A stretch of 15,163 nt of DNA from an uncultured Oscillospiraceae bacterium (GTDB taxonomy: Bacteria; Bacillota; Clostridia; Oscillospirales; Oscillospiraceae): positions 1-15,163 of the forward strand of contig CAKTLD010000038.1 in assembly GCA_934572445.1 (NCBI GenBank). The letters run 5' to 3'. This document shows, piece by piece, positions 5,680 through 13,697 of the stretch. The notes beneath the pieces were generated by a model. It was not told the origin of the DNA. It saw only the letters and a program-made list of their open reading frames with translations, and made no database searches. The number at the start of each line of letters is the position of its first letter. Position 1 is the first letter of the stretch. The position numbers were made by a program, and so were the translations under genes.

Positions 5680-6906
5680 TTATTTCTCACTGTACCGCTC
5701 GAAGATCTCCGCAAACTCGTCCAGATGCTCGCGCAGGTCGTCGGGCGCCTCGGTGCGGAAGTAAAGCACCTCTCCCCCGCGGCGCAGGATGAGAAACTGG
5801 CGGACGATTCGATCCTCCGGCGCGGTGGAATTGGGGTAGCGGAAAAAGGTGTTTGCGATGTAGTACGCTTCGTCAAAGCCGTCAATCGAAAGCGTCTGCG
5901 CACCGTCTTCCATAAAATAGTCGCGCAGCTCATGCATCAAGGGCTTTGCCAGTGCGGAGATACGCGGGGCGTAAAAGTCAAGCTCTGTGCTGTAAAGCCA
6001 CCAGTCTCCGATCATTCCCCCGTAGGACGGCTCGCCCAGCATGCTCACGCGACCGCCGAACGGCGTTTTCTGCTCACGCAGCTCGTACCAGTCCGCTGCA
6101 TCTCCGCCAAGCGCTTCGGCGCTGATATACGGCAGCGGCGGTGCATCGTGTTCCTCAGCCGCAGAGGTATCGCGACCAACCAGCCCCAGTACGAGCGGCA
6201 AAACAAGGATAATGAGCGAAACGACCTTACTGGGTATTGCCCAGCGGTCGCGCCGGGCGACGCCCACCCTCTCGCCATCTTCCATTGCGTGCTTGAGCGT
6301 GAGAAGGTTCTTTCGCTCCTGTGCGTCGCTGAGCACCGCAAAAATAAAGGAGCTGAGCAACGCCGCGCCCTGTATGACCCCCTCGGGCCCGATGGTGATC
6401 AGGCTGCGCACAGGAAGGTCGGATTCGCTCGCGATCCACCGACAAATTGCAGCAACGACAAGCAGCAGCATAAGCGGCACAAGGCGATTCCACAGCAGTT
6501 TTTTGCGCACCATGCGGTAACCGTAGGAATCCGTGCAGGCCTTCGGCGTGGGGACGTGCGCGTTTTTGTCGCCGCGCCAGATGTAGAAAATGCCGTCCTT
6601 CGTCCGGCAGACATACTCCCAGCCCAGCAGCGCGCGCTTTGCGCGCAGCGCCTCGTCCGGCGCTGCCTTTTCCGCCGCAGGCTCCAGATAGAATCGCTGC
6701 TCCCGCGGCTCGCCTGCACGGAAACGGTTCCAGTCCACCAACTCGTCCCCGTCCGCCGCGCGGTCGGCAAGCCACTGCTCGATGCCGCGCGGATCGTAGG
6801 CGCTGGGCACAAAGCGGATGCTCTTCGTCTCGGGCTCAGTCTCTTCGTTCGGCGCAGTCCCTCCGCTCTCCGGAAGCTCTGTTGTCTCGCGCAGGTTTTC
6901 GTCCAT
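5680..6906 (-). CDS. Membrane protein with DUF2812-like N-terminal domain
   Basis: The 408-residue protein starts with an acidic, probably disordered stretch of about 28 residues. Residues 29-115 follow the DUF2812 pattern: RFVPSAYDPRGIEQWLADRA, a D-W-x-x-F-R strand, FYLEP, then LGWEYVCRTKDGIFYIWRG. Three hydrophobic helices lie at about 141-158, 170-193 and 227-245. A C-terminal domain of about 160 residues (250-408) follows, with Trp/Tyr-rich segments (GMIGDWWLYSTELDFY) and a strand reading FLILRRGGEVLYFRTEA. Many DUF2812 proteins sit beside PadR regulators, but none is here. The start has GGAGGGA upstream and a strong promoter. The gene is alone between terminators. Its function is unknown; a membrane sensor or stress protein is only a guess. 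Confidence 0.75.
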   Translation of the reverse strand: MDENLRETTELPESGGTAPNEETEPETKSIRFVPSAYDPRGIEQWLADRAADGDELVDWNRFRAGEPREQRFYLEPAAEKAAPDEALRAKRALLGWEYVCRTKDGIFYIWRGDKNAHVPTPKACTDSYGYRMVRKKLLWNRLVPLMLLLVVAAICRWIASESDLPVRSLITIGPEGVIQGAALLSSFIFAVLSDAQERKNLLTLKHAMEDGERVGVARRDRWAIPSKVVSLIILVLPLVLGLVGRDTSAAEEHDAPPLPYISAEALGGDAADWYELREQKTPFGGRVSMLGEPSYGGMIGDWWLYSTELDFYAPRISALAKPLMHELRDYFMEDGAQTLSIDGFDEAYYIANTFFRYPNSTAPEDRIVRQFLILRRGGEVLYFRTEAPDDLREHLDEFAEIFERYSEK

Positions 6907-6938
6907 TCGCGCTCCCTCCTCTCTTCTCTCTATGGCAA

Positions 6939-6967
6939 AGTATAAAGAAGCGAGGGGGATTTTTCAA
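6939..6967 (-). promoter_or_regulatory. Predicted promoter of the DUF2812-like gene
   Basis: On the minus strand, TTGAAA (6967-6962), a 17-base spacer and TATACT (6944-6939) match sigma-A consensus at five of six positions each. The start would be near 6932, about 26 bases before the ATG. Confidence 0.65.
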
Positions 6968-7021
6968 GCAAGTTCAGCGAGCATCGACAAAAATCGCACG
7001 CAAGTTTATTGTTACATCGCA

Positions 7022-7048
7022 AAAAAGGCAGGAAATTCCTGCCTTTTT
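7022..7048 (-). terminator. Terminator of the dipicolinate synthase operon
   Basis: Stem AAAAAGGCAGG (7022-7032) pairs with CCTGCCTTTTT (7038-7048) around a 5-base loop. On the minus strand a T-run follows the stem, four bases after the dpaB stop codon. It is close to symmetric, so it could also stop plus-strand transcripts. Confidence 0.9.
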
Positions 7049-7052
7049 CGTT

Positions 7053-7613
7053 TCACAGCAAGATCGGCTGGAGCTGGCGGCCTGCGAGCGCTGCCTCAGT
7101 CGCCGGCACGATCTGCCGAAAGTCCGCGATCAGTGACGTGGGCTTTGCCTCGGCGTTGTCCTGCCCGAAGGGCACAAAGTAGTAATTCTTGCGATTGAGC
7201 AGCTCGGCAATGTTCGGCGCGCTGGCGGAAAGACCGTCGTTCGTCGCAATGGCGAGCACCACGGGCTTGCCGTTGCGCAGATGGCCCTTCGCCGCCATCG
7301 TCACCGGCCCGTCGGTGATGCCGTGGGCGAGCTTGGCCAGGGTGTTGCCCGTGCAGGGCGCGATGACCAGTACCTCCATTGCCCCCTGCGGGCCGAGGGG
7401 CTCTGCCGCTACGATATCGCGCACGGCCTTGCGTCCCGCAATGGCCTCCACGCGCGCAGTGAAGTCCTCCGCCGTGCCGAAGCGCGTGGAATACCTTGCC
7501 GCATTTTCCGACAGGATGGGCACGAGCTCATGCTCACGCGCAATGTCCTCATAGACCTTCAGCAGCTCGGGATGGTTGCAGAATGAACCGCAAAATGCAA
7601 AACCAATTTTCAT
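7053..7613 (-). CDS. dpaB: Dipicolinate synthase subunit B (flavoprotein-type)
   Basis: DpaB (SpoVFB) is the flavoprotein-like subunit of dipicolinate synthase. With DpaA it converts a dihydrodipicolinate precursor to dipicolinic acid in the mother cell; the product is pumped into the forespore and chelates calcium. The 186-residue protein shows family blocks in order: MKIGFAFCGSFC (1-12), VLVIAPCTGNTLAKLAHGIT (81-100), DGPVTMAAKGHLRN, PVVLAIATNDGLSASAPNI, YYFVPFGQDN, and the C-terminal GRQLQP. It is slightly shorter than the Bacillus protein (about 200 residues) but no block is missing. Its ATG overlaps the dpaA stop codon as ATGA, so translation is coupled. A terminator follows at once, so the operon has only these two genes. 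Confidence 0.95.
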   Translation of the reverse strand: MKIGFAFCGSFCNHPELLKVYEDIAREHELVPILSENAARYSTRFGTAEDFTARVEAIAGRKAVRDIVAAEPLGPQGAMEVLVIAPCTGNTLAKLAHGITDGPVTMAAKGHLRNGKPVVLAIATNDGLSASAPNIAELLNRKNYYFVPFGQDNAEAKPTSLIADFRQIVPATEAALAGRQLQPILL

Positions 7614-8437
7614 GCGTTCTCCTCCATGAGTTTACATAAAGTTTTCTTGATCGCCAGTGCCGCCGTCTCCGGCGCCACACGTCCGGGCAGCCCGCCGGCC
7701 TTGACGTATTGCAGACGCAGCTTCTCTACCGCCGCGAGATCAAAGCCGCTCCGTCCCGCCAGCTCGATGAGCAGAACGTCTGGCGGCAGCTCGGCAAGCA
7801 GGCGCTCATCCAGCACCTCATGCGGCACGGTGTTGAACACCACACAGAACTCCCCCAGCGAGCCGGCAAGCTGGTTGGTGTGCAGCGGCGTATAGCCGAA
7901 GGCATCGATCCAGGCAAGGTCGGAGAGCTTGCGCGCGCTGACCGTCACCCTTGCCCCCAGCGCGTGCAGATCATGCGCCAGCAGCTTTCCGATGCGCCCG
8001 AAGCCGAGCACAAGGCACTTGGTCCCGTGCAGCGTAACGCTTGTATGCTTCATCGCCGTTTCGATCGCCCCCTCCGCCGTCGGGATGGCGTTGCGCACGC
8101 TCAGTTCCTCGCAGGTGAAGTAGTCCACCACGCGGAGCCCCAGTGCGCAGGCCAGCACCTTGGTCTCCGCGCGCACATTACCCGCGAAAATACGCTGTTC
8201 CGGCCGCAGGGCACGCAGCAGCGCGTCCACCGCAATATCCGTACCGCTAAGCTTTCCGTCCTTTTCCATCGGCAGCGGCAATACGATATCCTGTGCCTTC
8301 AGCGCGTCGCACAGCGCGCGTTCCTCCGGCGCGCCGTCAAGCGCCCACGAACAGACATGGTATCCATCTGCCGCCATACTCTGCGCAAGCAGACGCATGC
8401 GCGCATCGCCGCCCAAAAATGCTATTGTTCGCTCCAT
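7610..8437 (-). CDS. dpaA: Dipicolinate synthase subunit A (NAD(P)-dependent)
   Basis: DpaA (SpoVFA) is the dehydrogenase-like subunit of dipicolinate synthase. I place the start at MERTIAFLGGDARMRLLAQS, which has AAGGGGGA at good spacing. Upstream codons in the same frame are non-coding in character and overlap the divergent promoter. The 275-residue product has an N-terminal domain, the family blocks YFTCEELSVRNAIPTAEGAIE (split about residues 106-126), a Rossmann loop LGFGRIGKLLA (144-154), NTVPHEVLDERLL, and GLPGRVAPETAA (249-260). A minus-strand GCATACCCTTTA (8467-8456) upstream faintly resembles the -10 of mother-cell sigma factors (E or K); I see no convincing -35 partner. The asd/dapG/dapA genes that follow it in Bacillus are absent here. 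Confidence 0.95.
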   Translation of the reverse strand: MERTIAFLGGDARMRLLAQSMAADGYHVCSWALDGAPEERALCDALKAQDIVLPLPMEKDGKLSGTDIAVDALLRALRPEQRIFAGNVRAETKVLACALGLRVVDYFTCEELSVRNAIPTAEGAIETAMKHTSVTLHGTKCLVLGFGRIGKLLAHDLHALGARVTVSARKLSDLAWIDAFGYTPLHTNQLAGSLGEFCVVFNTVPHEVLDERLLAELPPDVLLIELAGRSGFDLAAVEKLRLQYVKAGGLPGRVAPETAALAIKKTLCKLMEENA

Positions 8438-8483
8438 CTCATTCCCCCTTTTCCATAAAGGGTATGCAGGCATGGCGCGGTTC

Positions 8484-8511
8484 TTGATTGCAAATTGTGC
8501 GGCGGTATGAT
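8484..8511 (+). promoter_or_regulatory. Predicted promoter of the CPBP protease gene
   Basis: TTGATT (8484-8489), a 16-base spacer and TATGAT (8506-8511) predict a start near 8518. It lies in the 109-base gap shared with the divergent dpaA gene. Confidence 0.45.
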
Positions 8512-8546
8512 AAGCTAAAAAAAGCGGGAGAGGACGTGGACGCGGG

Positions 8547-9074
8547 ATGCTGATCGATCTGAAATACTGGCTCATCAACCTCGCGCTGCTTGCGGCGGCG
8601 CTGGTGCTGCTGCGCCCGTGGCGAGGGCCGCTCCAGCCGGTGCGCCCTGCCCATATCCTCTGCGGCGTTGGGCTGGGGCTCGTGCCGGTCATGCTCGTAG
8701 GCGCGCTGAATATCGCGCTCGCAGGCTCGTTTTCAGTATTTCAGTTTCTTGCCCTGCCGGCGGGCAAAGCCGCGCAGTTTTTTCTCTTTCAGCTGCTGGT
8801 CGCGGCGGCGGAGGAGCTGTTTTTCCGCGGATGCTTACAGGGCGTGATCCGGCGGCGGTGGCGGTCCCCCGCCCTCGCCGTCGCGGGAAGCGCGCTGCTC
8901 TTTGCGCTCCTTCATCTGACCGGCGGACGGACCGGTATGGTGCAGTTTCTGGTACCGCTCTGCATCGGGCTGCTGTTCGGCGCGGCGTATGAGAAGCGGC
9001 ACAGCTGCACGATGCTCTCGCTCATCCTTGCGCATTTGCTGTACGATCTCGCGGTGGTGAATGTCAGGCTTTGA
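8547..9074 (+). CDS. CPBP-family intramembrane metalloprotease
   Basis: The 175-residue protein is hydrophobic, with about five to six membrane helices. It carries the CPBP (CAAX protease and bacteriocin-processing, Abi) motifs: AAAEELFFRGCLQG (87-99, the EExxxR motif), FALLHL (119-124, FxxxH) and AHLLYD (162-167, HxxxN/D). These side chains form the active-site glutamates and the metal or water ligands of the Rce1-like fold. Members cleave membrane peptides, and some give bacteriocin immunity or process sporulation and signalling substrates. The substrate here is unknown; no bacteriocin gene is nearby. The Shine-Dalgarno site (GGGAGAGGA) is about 12 bases from the ATG, longer than usual, which suggests modest translation or a different start. 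It is a single gene, divergent from dpaA and convergent with phoR. Confidence 0.9.
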   Translation: MLIDLKYWLINLALLAAALVLLRPWRGPLQPVRPAHILCGVGLGLVPVMLVGALNIALAGSFSVFQFLALPAGKAAQFFLFQLLVAAAEELFFRGCLQGVIRRRWRSPALAVAGSALLFALLHLTGGRTGMVQFLVPLCIGLLFGAAYEKRHSCTMLSLILAHLLYDLAVVNVRL

Positions 9075-9100
9075 CGCAGAGCGATCGTCAGGCAGCAGGC

Positions 9101-9133
9101 AAAAAAAGCGCCGCAGGCAATGCCTGCGGCGCT
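9101..9133 (-). terminator. Terminator of the pst-pho operon
   Basis: Perfect 13-bp arms AGCGCCGCAGGCA (9107-9119) and TGCCTGCGGCGCT (9121-9133) form a strong hairpin. On the minus strand seven T residues follow (9107-9101), ten bases beyond the phoR stop codon. On the plus strand only CTCTTT follows, so it may also weakly stop the CPBP gene transcript. Confidence 0.92.
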
Positions 9134-9143
9134 CTCTTTGCGT

Positions 9144-10802
9144 TCAGTTTTCTTTCGGCAGCCAGATCCGGATGGTCGTGCCCCTGCCCTCCTCGCTGTG
9201 CAGCTCGATCTCGCCGTGGTGATACTGCACGGCGTGCTTGACAATGGAAAGGCCCAGTCCTGTGCCGCCGCTCGCCTTCGAGTGGCTCTTGTCCACACGG
9301 TAGAAGCGCTCGAAGATGCGGCTCTGGTGCTCCGGCGCGATGCCGATGCCCGTGTCGGCCACGGAGACGAATGCCTTGCCGTCCCGCTCGCCGACGCTTA
9401 CCTTGACGCTGCCGCCCTCGACGTTGTACTTGATGGCGTTGTCGCAGAGGTTGTAGATGACCTCGTATAAAAGCCGCCGCACACCGCCGATGGTCTCGCT
9501 CTCGCCCTCGACGGCGATTGCGATGTTCTTCTCCGCCGCCGCGGTCTTGAGATCGTCCGCCGCCTCCTGCGAAAGCGCGAGCAGGTCGACCGTCTCGCGC
9601 GGCATTTCATCGCCCTCATCCAGCTGGGAAAGGCGGATGATGTCGCCGATCAGCGTGACAAGACGCTGCGCTTCTGCGCGGATGTGGCCGACAAAGCGGG
9701 GCACGTCCGCTTCCTTTACCATGCCGTTTTCCAGCAGCTCTGCGCTGCCGATGATGCCCTGGAGCGGCGTTTTCAGCTCGTGGGAAACATTGGCCGTGAA
9801 CTCGCGGCGGTTCTGTTCCGCCGTTTCGCGCTCGGTGATGTCGAACGCCAGCAGCACCGCGCCGACCGCCGTACCGTTCGCGCCGATGCGGCTGATATCA
9901 AATTGCCATACGCGCCCGCCGCGCTCGGCGCGCGTTTCACCGTGCCCCTGCTCCATCGCCGCGGCGATGGCAAGGCTCATGTCATGGCTGCGGTCGATGG
10001 TCAGAAAATCCTTGCCCACGCAGTCCCCGTCCGCGCCGAAGAGCGTGCGTGCCGCGGGGTTGATGCTCAGCACCGTTCCTTTCTCGTCCAACAGCACGAG
10101 CCCCTCGCGCATGTTGTCCGTGACCTGTGCAAATTCATTTTTCTGCCGCTCCAGCTCGGCAAGCTGTGTGTCGATCTGTCGGTGTTGGCGGTTGATGCGC
10201 CCCAGCAGCGGGGCAAGTTCCTCATAGGCTTCGTTCTCCAGCGGATGCTCCAGGTCGAGCTCATTGAGCGGGCTCACGATGCGGCGCGAGATGTTCTTCG
10301 CCAGAACGCCGGAAAGGATCAGCGCCACGATCAGCACCACCAGAATCGGCTGTACCAGACCCACGAGCAGTACGCCTGCCGTTGCACGGCTGATGGATAC
10401 GCGCAGGACGCTGCCATCGGCGAGGCGCTGGGCGCAGTACATCGTCTTTTGCAGAAGCGTTGCGGAATAGCGCGTGCTTTCGCCCGCGCCATTCCGGAGC
10501 GCCGCGCGCACCTCCTCGCGGTCCGCGTGATTCTCAAGGCTCTCCGCATCGGTCACGGTGTCGTAGAGCACCGTGCCGTCGGCGGCGATCCACGTTAGGC
10601 GGCAGCGCTGCGGGGAAAGCGCGGAGAGATAGTCCTCCCCGTCCCGCTCCACCGCGGCTGCAGCCAGCGAAAGCTCGTCACGCAGCTGGTTTTTCTCCAC
10701 GCTGCCAAAATACTCATACAGGCATCCCATGATGACCACGATGCTCGCCAGCAGTACCGCGCCTGCCACCAGCAGGATAGACCGAAATATCTTTTTGGTC
10801 AT
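9144..10802 (-). CDS. phoR: Phosphate-sensing histidine kinase
   Basis: PhoR autophosphorylates and passes phosphate to PhoP when phosphate is scarce. The 552-residue protein has a membrane helix at about 7-28, an extracytoplasmic sensor of about 110 residues, and a second helix at about 143-167. A HAMP-like linker (ISRRIVSPLNELD) and a PAS domain (about 226-325, NMREGLVLLDEKGTVLSINP) follow. The HisKA site is FTANVSHELKTPLQGI with phospho-acceptor His341. The ATPase domain has N box NLCDNAIKYN, DTGIGI (483-488) and GGTGLGLSIV (512-521). I chose the ATG at 10802, giving MTKKIFRSILLVAG, because it overlaps the phoP stop as ATGA and puts a membrane helix at the N-terminus; 44 upstream codons lie inside phoP. 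It is last in the operon, before a terminator. All catalytic motifs are intact. Confidence 0.95.
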   Translation of the reverse strand: MTKKIFRSILLVAGAVLLASIVVIMGCLYEYFGSVEKNQLRDELSLAAAAVERDGEDYLSALSPQRCRLTWIAADGTVLYDTVTDAESLENHADREEVRAALRNGAGESTRYSATLLQKTMYCAQRLADGSVLRVSISRATAGVLLVGLVQPILVVLIVALILSGVLAKNISRRIVSPLNELDLEHPLENEAYEELAPLLGRINRQHRQIDTQLAELERQKNEFAQVTDNMREGLVLLDEKGTVLSINPAARTLFGADGDCVGKDFLTIDRSHDMSLAIAAAMEQGHGETRAERGGRVWQFDISRIGANGTAVGAVLLAFDITERETAEQNRREFTANVSHELKTPLQGIIGSAELLENGMVKEADVPRFVGHIRAEAQRLVTLIGDIIRLSQLDEGDEMPRETVDLLALSQEAADDLKTAAAEKNIAIAVEGESETIGGVRRLLYEVIYNLCDNAIKYNVEGGSVKVSVGERDGKAFVSVADTGIGIAPEHQSRIFERFYRVDKSHSKASGGTGLGLSIVKHAVQYHHGEIELHSEEGRGTTIRIWLPKEN

Positions 10803-11470
10803 GCCTTCCCCTCCATCCGATAGCCCACGCCGCGCACGGTCTCGATCTTCTCGCCATAGGCGCCAAGCTTTTGTCGCAGTGTGCGGATATGCATATCCAC
10901 CGTGCGCGTCTCGCCGCAGTAGTCCGTGCCCCACACATCCGCCATCAGTTGATCGCGCGAGAACGCCGTGCCCGGGTGCGAGAGGAACAGACGCAGAAGT
11001 TCAAATTCCTTGTAGGTCAGCGCAATGCTTTCGCCGTCCGCCGTGACCGTGTGGCTCGCCCCGTCCAGCACCAGTCCGCCGCAGCGCAGCTCAGCGGGCG
11101 GCTTTGTGCCGCAGCGGCGCAGCACCGCCTTGACGCAGGAGACGAGCTCCATCACGCCGAAGGGCTTTGCAAGGTAATAGTCCGCACCCAGATCGAGGCC
11201 GCGGATCTTATCGTACTCCGCACCCTTGGCTGTTGCCATGATAACAGGGATGTCGGAAAGCGCCGCGTCCGCTCTCATACGGCGCAGCAGCTCCATCCCA
11301 TCGATGCCGGGAAGCATCACATCGAGCACGACGAGCTCGGGCCGCTGCGTGCGCAGCGCCTCCCAGAACGCCGCGCCATCTTCAAATCCCCTGGCCTCAA
11401 AGCCGGTCGACTGCAGGGCATATACCTCGATATCGCGGATGCTGGCGTCATCCTCCACGCACCAGATCAT
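10799..11470 (-). CDS. phoP: Phosphate response regulator, OmpR/PhoB family
   Basis: The 223-residue protein is a standard OmpR/PhoB response regulator. The receiver domain has the acidic pocket EDD (6-8), phospho-acceptor Asp50 in LVVLDVMLPGIDG, Thr80 and Lys102 (LAKPFG). The C-terminal winged helix contains YKEFELLRLF, SRDQLMADVWG, VDMHIRTLRQKLG and the wing VRGVGYRMEG. When phosphorylated by PhoR it should activate the pst operon and other phosphate-starvation genes. The ATG (MIWCVEDDASIRDIE) has an AAGGAGGG site; the gene begins four bases after the phoU stop and overlaps phoR by ATGA. The name phoB would be equally acceptable; PhoP follows Gram-positive usage. Its own binding boxes would be expected upstream of pstS, outside the window. 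Confidence 0.95.
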   Translation of the reverse strand: MIWCVEDDASIRDIEVYALQSTGFEARGFEDGAAFWEALRTQRPELVVLDVMLPGIDGMELLRRMRADAALSDIPVIMATAKGAEYDKIRGLDLGADYYLAKPFGVMELVSCVKAVLRRCGTKPPAELRCGGLVLDGASHTVTADGESIALTYKEFELLRLFLSHPGTAFSRDQLMADVWGTDYCGETRTVDMHIRTLRQKLGAYGEKIETVRGVGYRMEGKA

Positions 11471-11474
11471 CAGT

Positions 11475-12119
11475 TCATCCCTCCTTATGCTCTCCCGTCA
11501 CAGAGAAAATGACCCACTCGGCAATGTTCGTCGCATGATCGCCGATGCGTTCAAAATACTTGGCGATCATCAGAATGTCCAACGCGAACTCGCCGTCCGC
11601 GGGGTCGTGCGCGATGCGCCCGATCAGCGCCTTCTTCACGCGCGCAAAGTAATCGTCCACCACGTCGTCCTCGGCGATGACCTGCTCTGCAAGTGCTACA
11701 TCATGCTGCACATAGGCGTCCACGCTCTCGGTGACCATCTTGATCGTCGAGCGCGCCATGTCTCGCAGCAGTTCGCCGTTCTCCGTACCGCGGCCGTTCA
11801 AAAAGCGGACGATCTCAGCAATGTCCTCGGCCTGATCGCCGATGCGCTCCATATCCGTGATCATCTTGAGTGCGGCCGAGATCTGGCGCAGATCGCGCGC
11901 CACAGGCTGCTGCTGCAAAAGGAGCTTCAGGCACAGCGATTCGATCTCGCGTTCCTTGCGGTCGATCTCGGCATCCAGCGGGGCCACGCGCGCGGCGAGC
12001 GACGGGTCACCCTCCGTGAGCGACTGCGCGGCAAGCGCGATGACCTCCTCGCACAGTGCACCCATTTCAATCAGTTCGCGGTTCAAAAGCGCCAGCTGTT
12101 CATCAAAGCGGCTTCTCAT
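11475..12119 (-). CDS. phoU: Phosphate transport modulator PhoU
   Basis: PhoU couples the Pst transporter to the PhoR kinase and restrains uptake when phosphate is plentiful. The 214-residue helical protein has the two family repeats, each with the metal-binding motif: MERIGDQAEDIAE (90-102) and FERIGDHATNIAE (189-201). The start MRSRFDEQLALLNREL is chosen because it follows the pstB stop by one base and matches the family N-terminus. Upstream codons of the same frame lie within pstB. It acts at the inner face of the membrane with PstB and PhoR. Its place between pstB and phoP is the usual clostridial order, and spacing (one base before, four after) shows a single transcription unit. Confidence 0.95.
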   Translation of the reverse strand: MRSRFDEQLALLNRELIEMGALCEEVIALAAQSLTEGDPSLAARVAPLDAEIDRKEREIESLCLKLLLQQQPVARDLRQISAALKMITDMERIGDQAEDIAEIVRFLNGRGTENGELLRDMARSTIKMVTESVDAYVQHDVALAEQVIAEDDVVDDYFARVKKALIGRIAHDPADGEFALDILMIAKYFERIGDHATNIAEWVIFSVTGEHKEG

Positions 12120-12120
12120 C

Positions 12121-12876
12121 TCAGCCAAACCTCCCCGTAATGTAATCCTCCGTCCGCTTATCCTGCGGCTGAGAGAAGAGCTTTTCCGTCTCGCCGCACT
12201 CCACCAGCTCGCCGAGCAGGAAGAAGGCTGTCCGGTCGGAAATGCGCACCGCCTGCTGCATATTGTGCGTGACGATGACAATGGTATATTTTTCCTTGAG
12301 CTCCATTGCAAGCTCTTCGATCTTCGAGGTGGAGATAGGATCGAGCGCGCTCGTCGGCTCATCCATCAGCAGCACCTCGGGCTCGACCGCCAGCGCGCGG
12401 GCAATACAAAGACGCTGCTGCTGGCCGCCGGAAAGGCCGAGGGCGTTCTTCTTGAGTCGGTCCTTGACCTCGTCCCAGATGGCCGCGCCGCGCAGCGACT
12501 GCTCCACAAGCTCATCAAGCCTTGCCTTGCTCCGCACGCCGTGCGTGCGCGGACCATAGGCGATGTTATCGTAAATGCTCATCGGAAAGGGATTGGGCTT
12601 CTGGAACACCATGCCCACCTGACGCCGCAGCTCGCTCACATCGACGGACGGATCAAAGATGTCCTCGCCCTTATAGCGGACGCTTCCGGTGATCTTCACA
12701 TCGGGGACCAGATCATTCATGCGGTCGAGCGTTTTCAAAAACGTCGATTTGCCGCAGCCGCTCGGGCCGATCAGCGCCGTGATGCTCTTTTCGGGGATCT
12801 CGATATCAATATTTTTCAGTGCCTGATGGCTCCCGTACCACAGGCACAGATCCTTGACAGAAAGAATACTGTTCAT
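12121..12876 (-). CDS. pstB: Phosphate ABC transporter ATP-binding protein
   Basis: PstB hydrolyses ATP to drive phosphate import through PstC-PstA. The 251-residue protein has a complete ABC set: Walker [10 protein letters not shown] (37-45), Q-loop FQKPNPFP around Gln92, signature [15 protein letters not shown] (148-162), Walker B VLLMDEP (168-174), D-loop SALDP and switch His204 (VTHNMQQA). FQKPNPFP and THNMQQA are especially typical of PstB. The ATG overlaps the stop codon of the B6 kinase gene as ATGA. In most genomes pstB follows pstA directly; here the kinase gene lies between them. Length and motifs are normal, so the transporter should be functional. Confidence 0.97.
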   Translation of the reverse strand: MNSILSVKDLCLWYGSHQALKNIDIEIPEKSITALIGPSGCGKSTFLKTLDRMNDLVPDVKITGSVRYKGEDIFDPSVDVSELRRQVGMVFQKPNPFPMSIYDNIAYGPRTHGVRSKARLDELVEQSLRGAAIWDEVKDRLKKNALGLSGGQQQRLCIARALAVEPEVLLMDEPTSALDPISTSKIEELAMELKEKYTIVIVTHNMQQAVRISDRTAFFLLGELVECGETEKLFSQPQDKRTEDYITGRFG

Positions 12877-13697
12877 AGTCCTCTTTTCTCTTTCAACACG
12901 TCTTCAAAGGCAAGGCCGTACCAGTGCGCTTCGCCCCGTGCCGCCGTCTTCCGCACACACTCGTCGCAGAAGTCCGCCGCGTCCCCGAGCGCGCGCAGCA
13001 GGGTCTTGCCGTTCATCAGCTCTCCGCACAGGGCGGAAACGAACACATCGCCCGTGCCGTGCAGCGTATGCGGCAGGCAAGGCTTGAAAAGCTCTCTATA
13101 TTCTCCGTTCAGGCGTGCGCAGTAGCCGATCTCGCCGCCGCGCCGCACACCGGTAATGATCACATTCGGCACGCTGAGCTTTTGCAGCAGCTCCTCCGCG
13201 CCGGCATCCATCGCACAGCCCGCGAGCAGCGCGGCCTCCGTGCGGTTGGGGGTGATGAGCTGGGCGTCCTGGCAGAGCGCGCGCATCGCCTCCACAAAAT
13301 CGTCGGTAAAGCAGCTGTACAACGCGCCGTTGTCGCCCAGCACGGGGTCTACGACCACAAGCGTCCCGGGCTGCGCAAAATCACGCAGGAACCGGCGCGC
13401 GAACGCGAGCTGCGGTACGGAAGCGAAAAAGCCGGTGCATACGCCGTCAAAGTGCACACCGAGCGTCTGCCAGTGCGCGGCAAAGGCCTGCATCTCTCCG
13501 GTCATATCACGCATAACGTAATCGCCGAAGCCCTCTGCCGTGTGGGTGGACAATATTGCCGTCGGCAGCGGCACCGCCTCCACGCCGTAAGCCGAGAGGA
13601 TGGGCGCCTCCACGCTCAGCGAGCACTTGCCGAAGCAGGAGAGGTCGTTCAAAAGTGCCATGCGCTTCATTCCGCTTCCGTTTACCGACTGGTTCAT
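12873..13697 (-). CDS. Pyridoxal/pyridoxamine kinase within the pst operon
   Basis: The 274-residue product belongs to the PdxK/PdxY branch of the ribokinase superfamily, which phosphorylates B6 vitamers in salvage to pyridoxal phosphate. Family marks in order are [20 protein letters not shown] (15-34), [12 protein letters not shown] (42-53), [14 protein letters not shown] (114-127), [14 protein letters not shown] (147-160) and the anion hole/catalytic [11 protein letters not shown] (213-223) with Asp217. The start at 13697 is set by AGGAGG at good spacing and by ATGA overlap with the pstA stop; a longer reading frame upstream runs inside pstA. The stop in turn overlaps the pstB ATG. This puts a vitamin kinase in the centre of a phosphate transporter operon, co-translated with its neighbours. 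Composition matches the flanks, so it is not obviously a recent arrival. The exact substrate (pyridoxal, pyridoxamine, or the related hydroxymethylpyrimidine) is not certain. Confidence 0.92.
   Translation of the reverse strand: MNQSVNGSGMKRMALLNDLSCFGKCSLSVEAPILSAYGVEAVPLPTAILSTHTAEGFGDYVMRDMTGEMQAFAAHWQTLGVHFDGVCTGFFASVPQLAFARRFLRDFAQPGTLVVVDPVLGDNGALYSCFTDDFVEAMRALCQDAQLITPNRTEAALLAGCAMDAGAEELLQKLSVPNVIITGVRRGGEIGYCARLNGEYRELFKPCLPHTLHGTGDVFVSALCGELMNGKTLLRALGDAADFCDECVRKTAARGEAHWYGLAFEDVLKEKRGL

Noticed and set aside
9144..10934. Longer phoR start at 10934
   Set aside because: The extra 44 residues lie within phoP in another frame and would put an unrelated arginine-rich tail before the first membrane helix.
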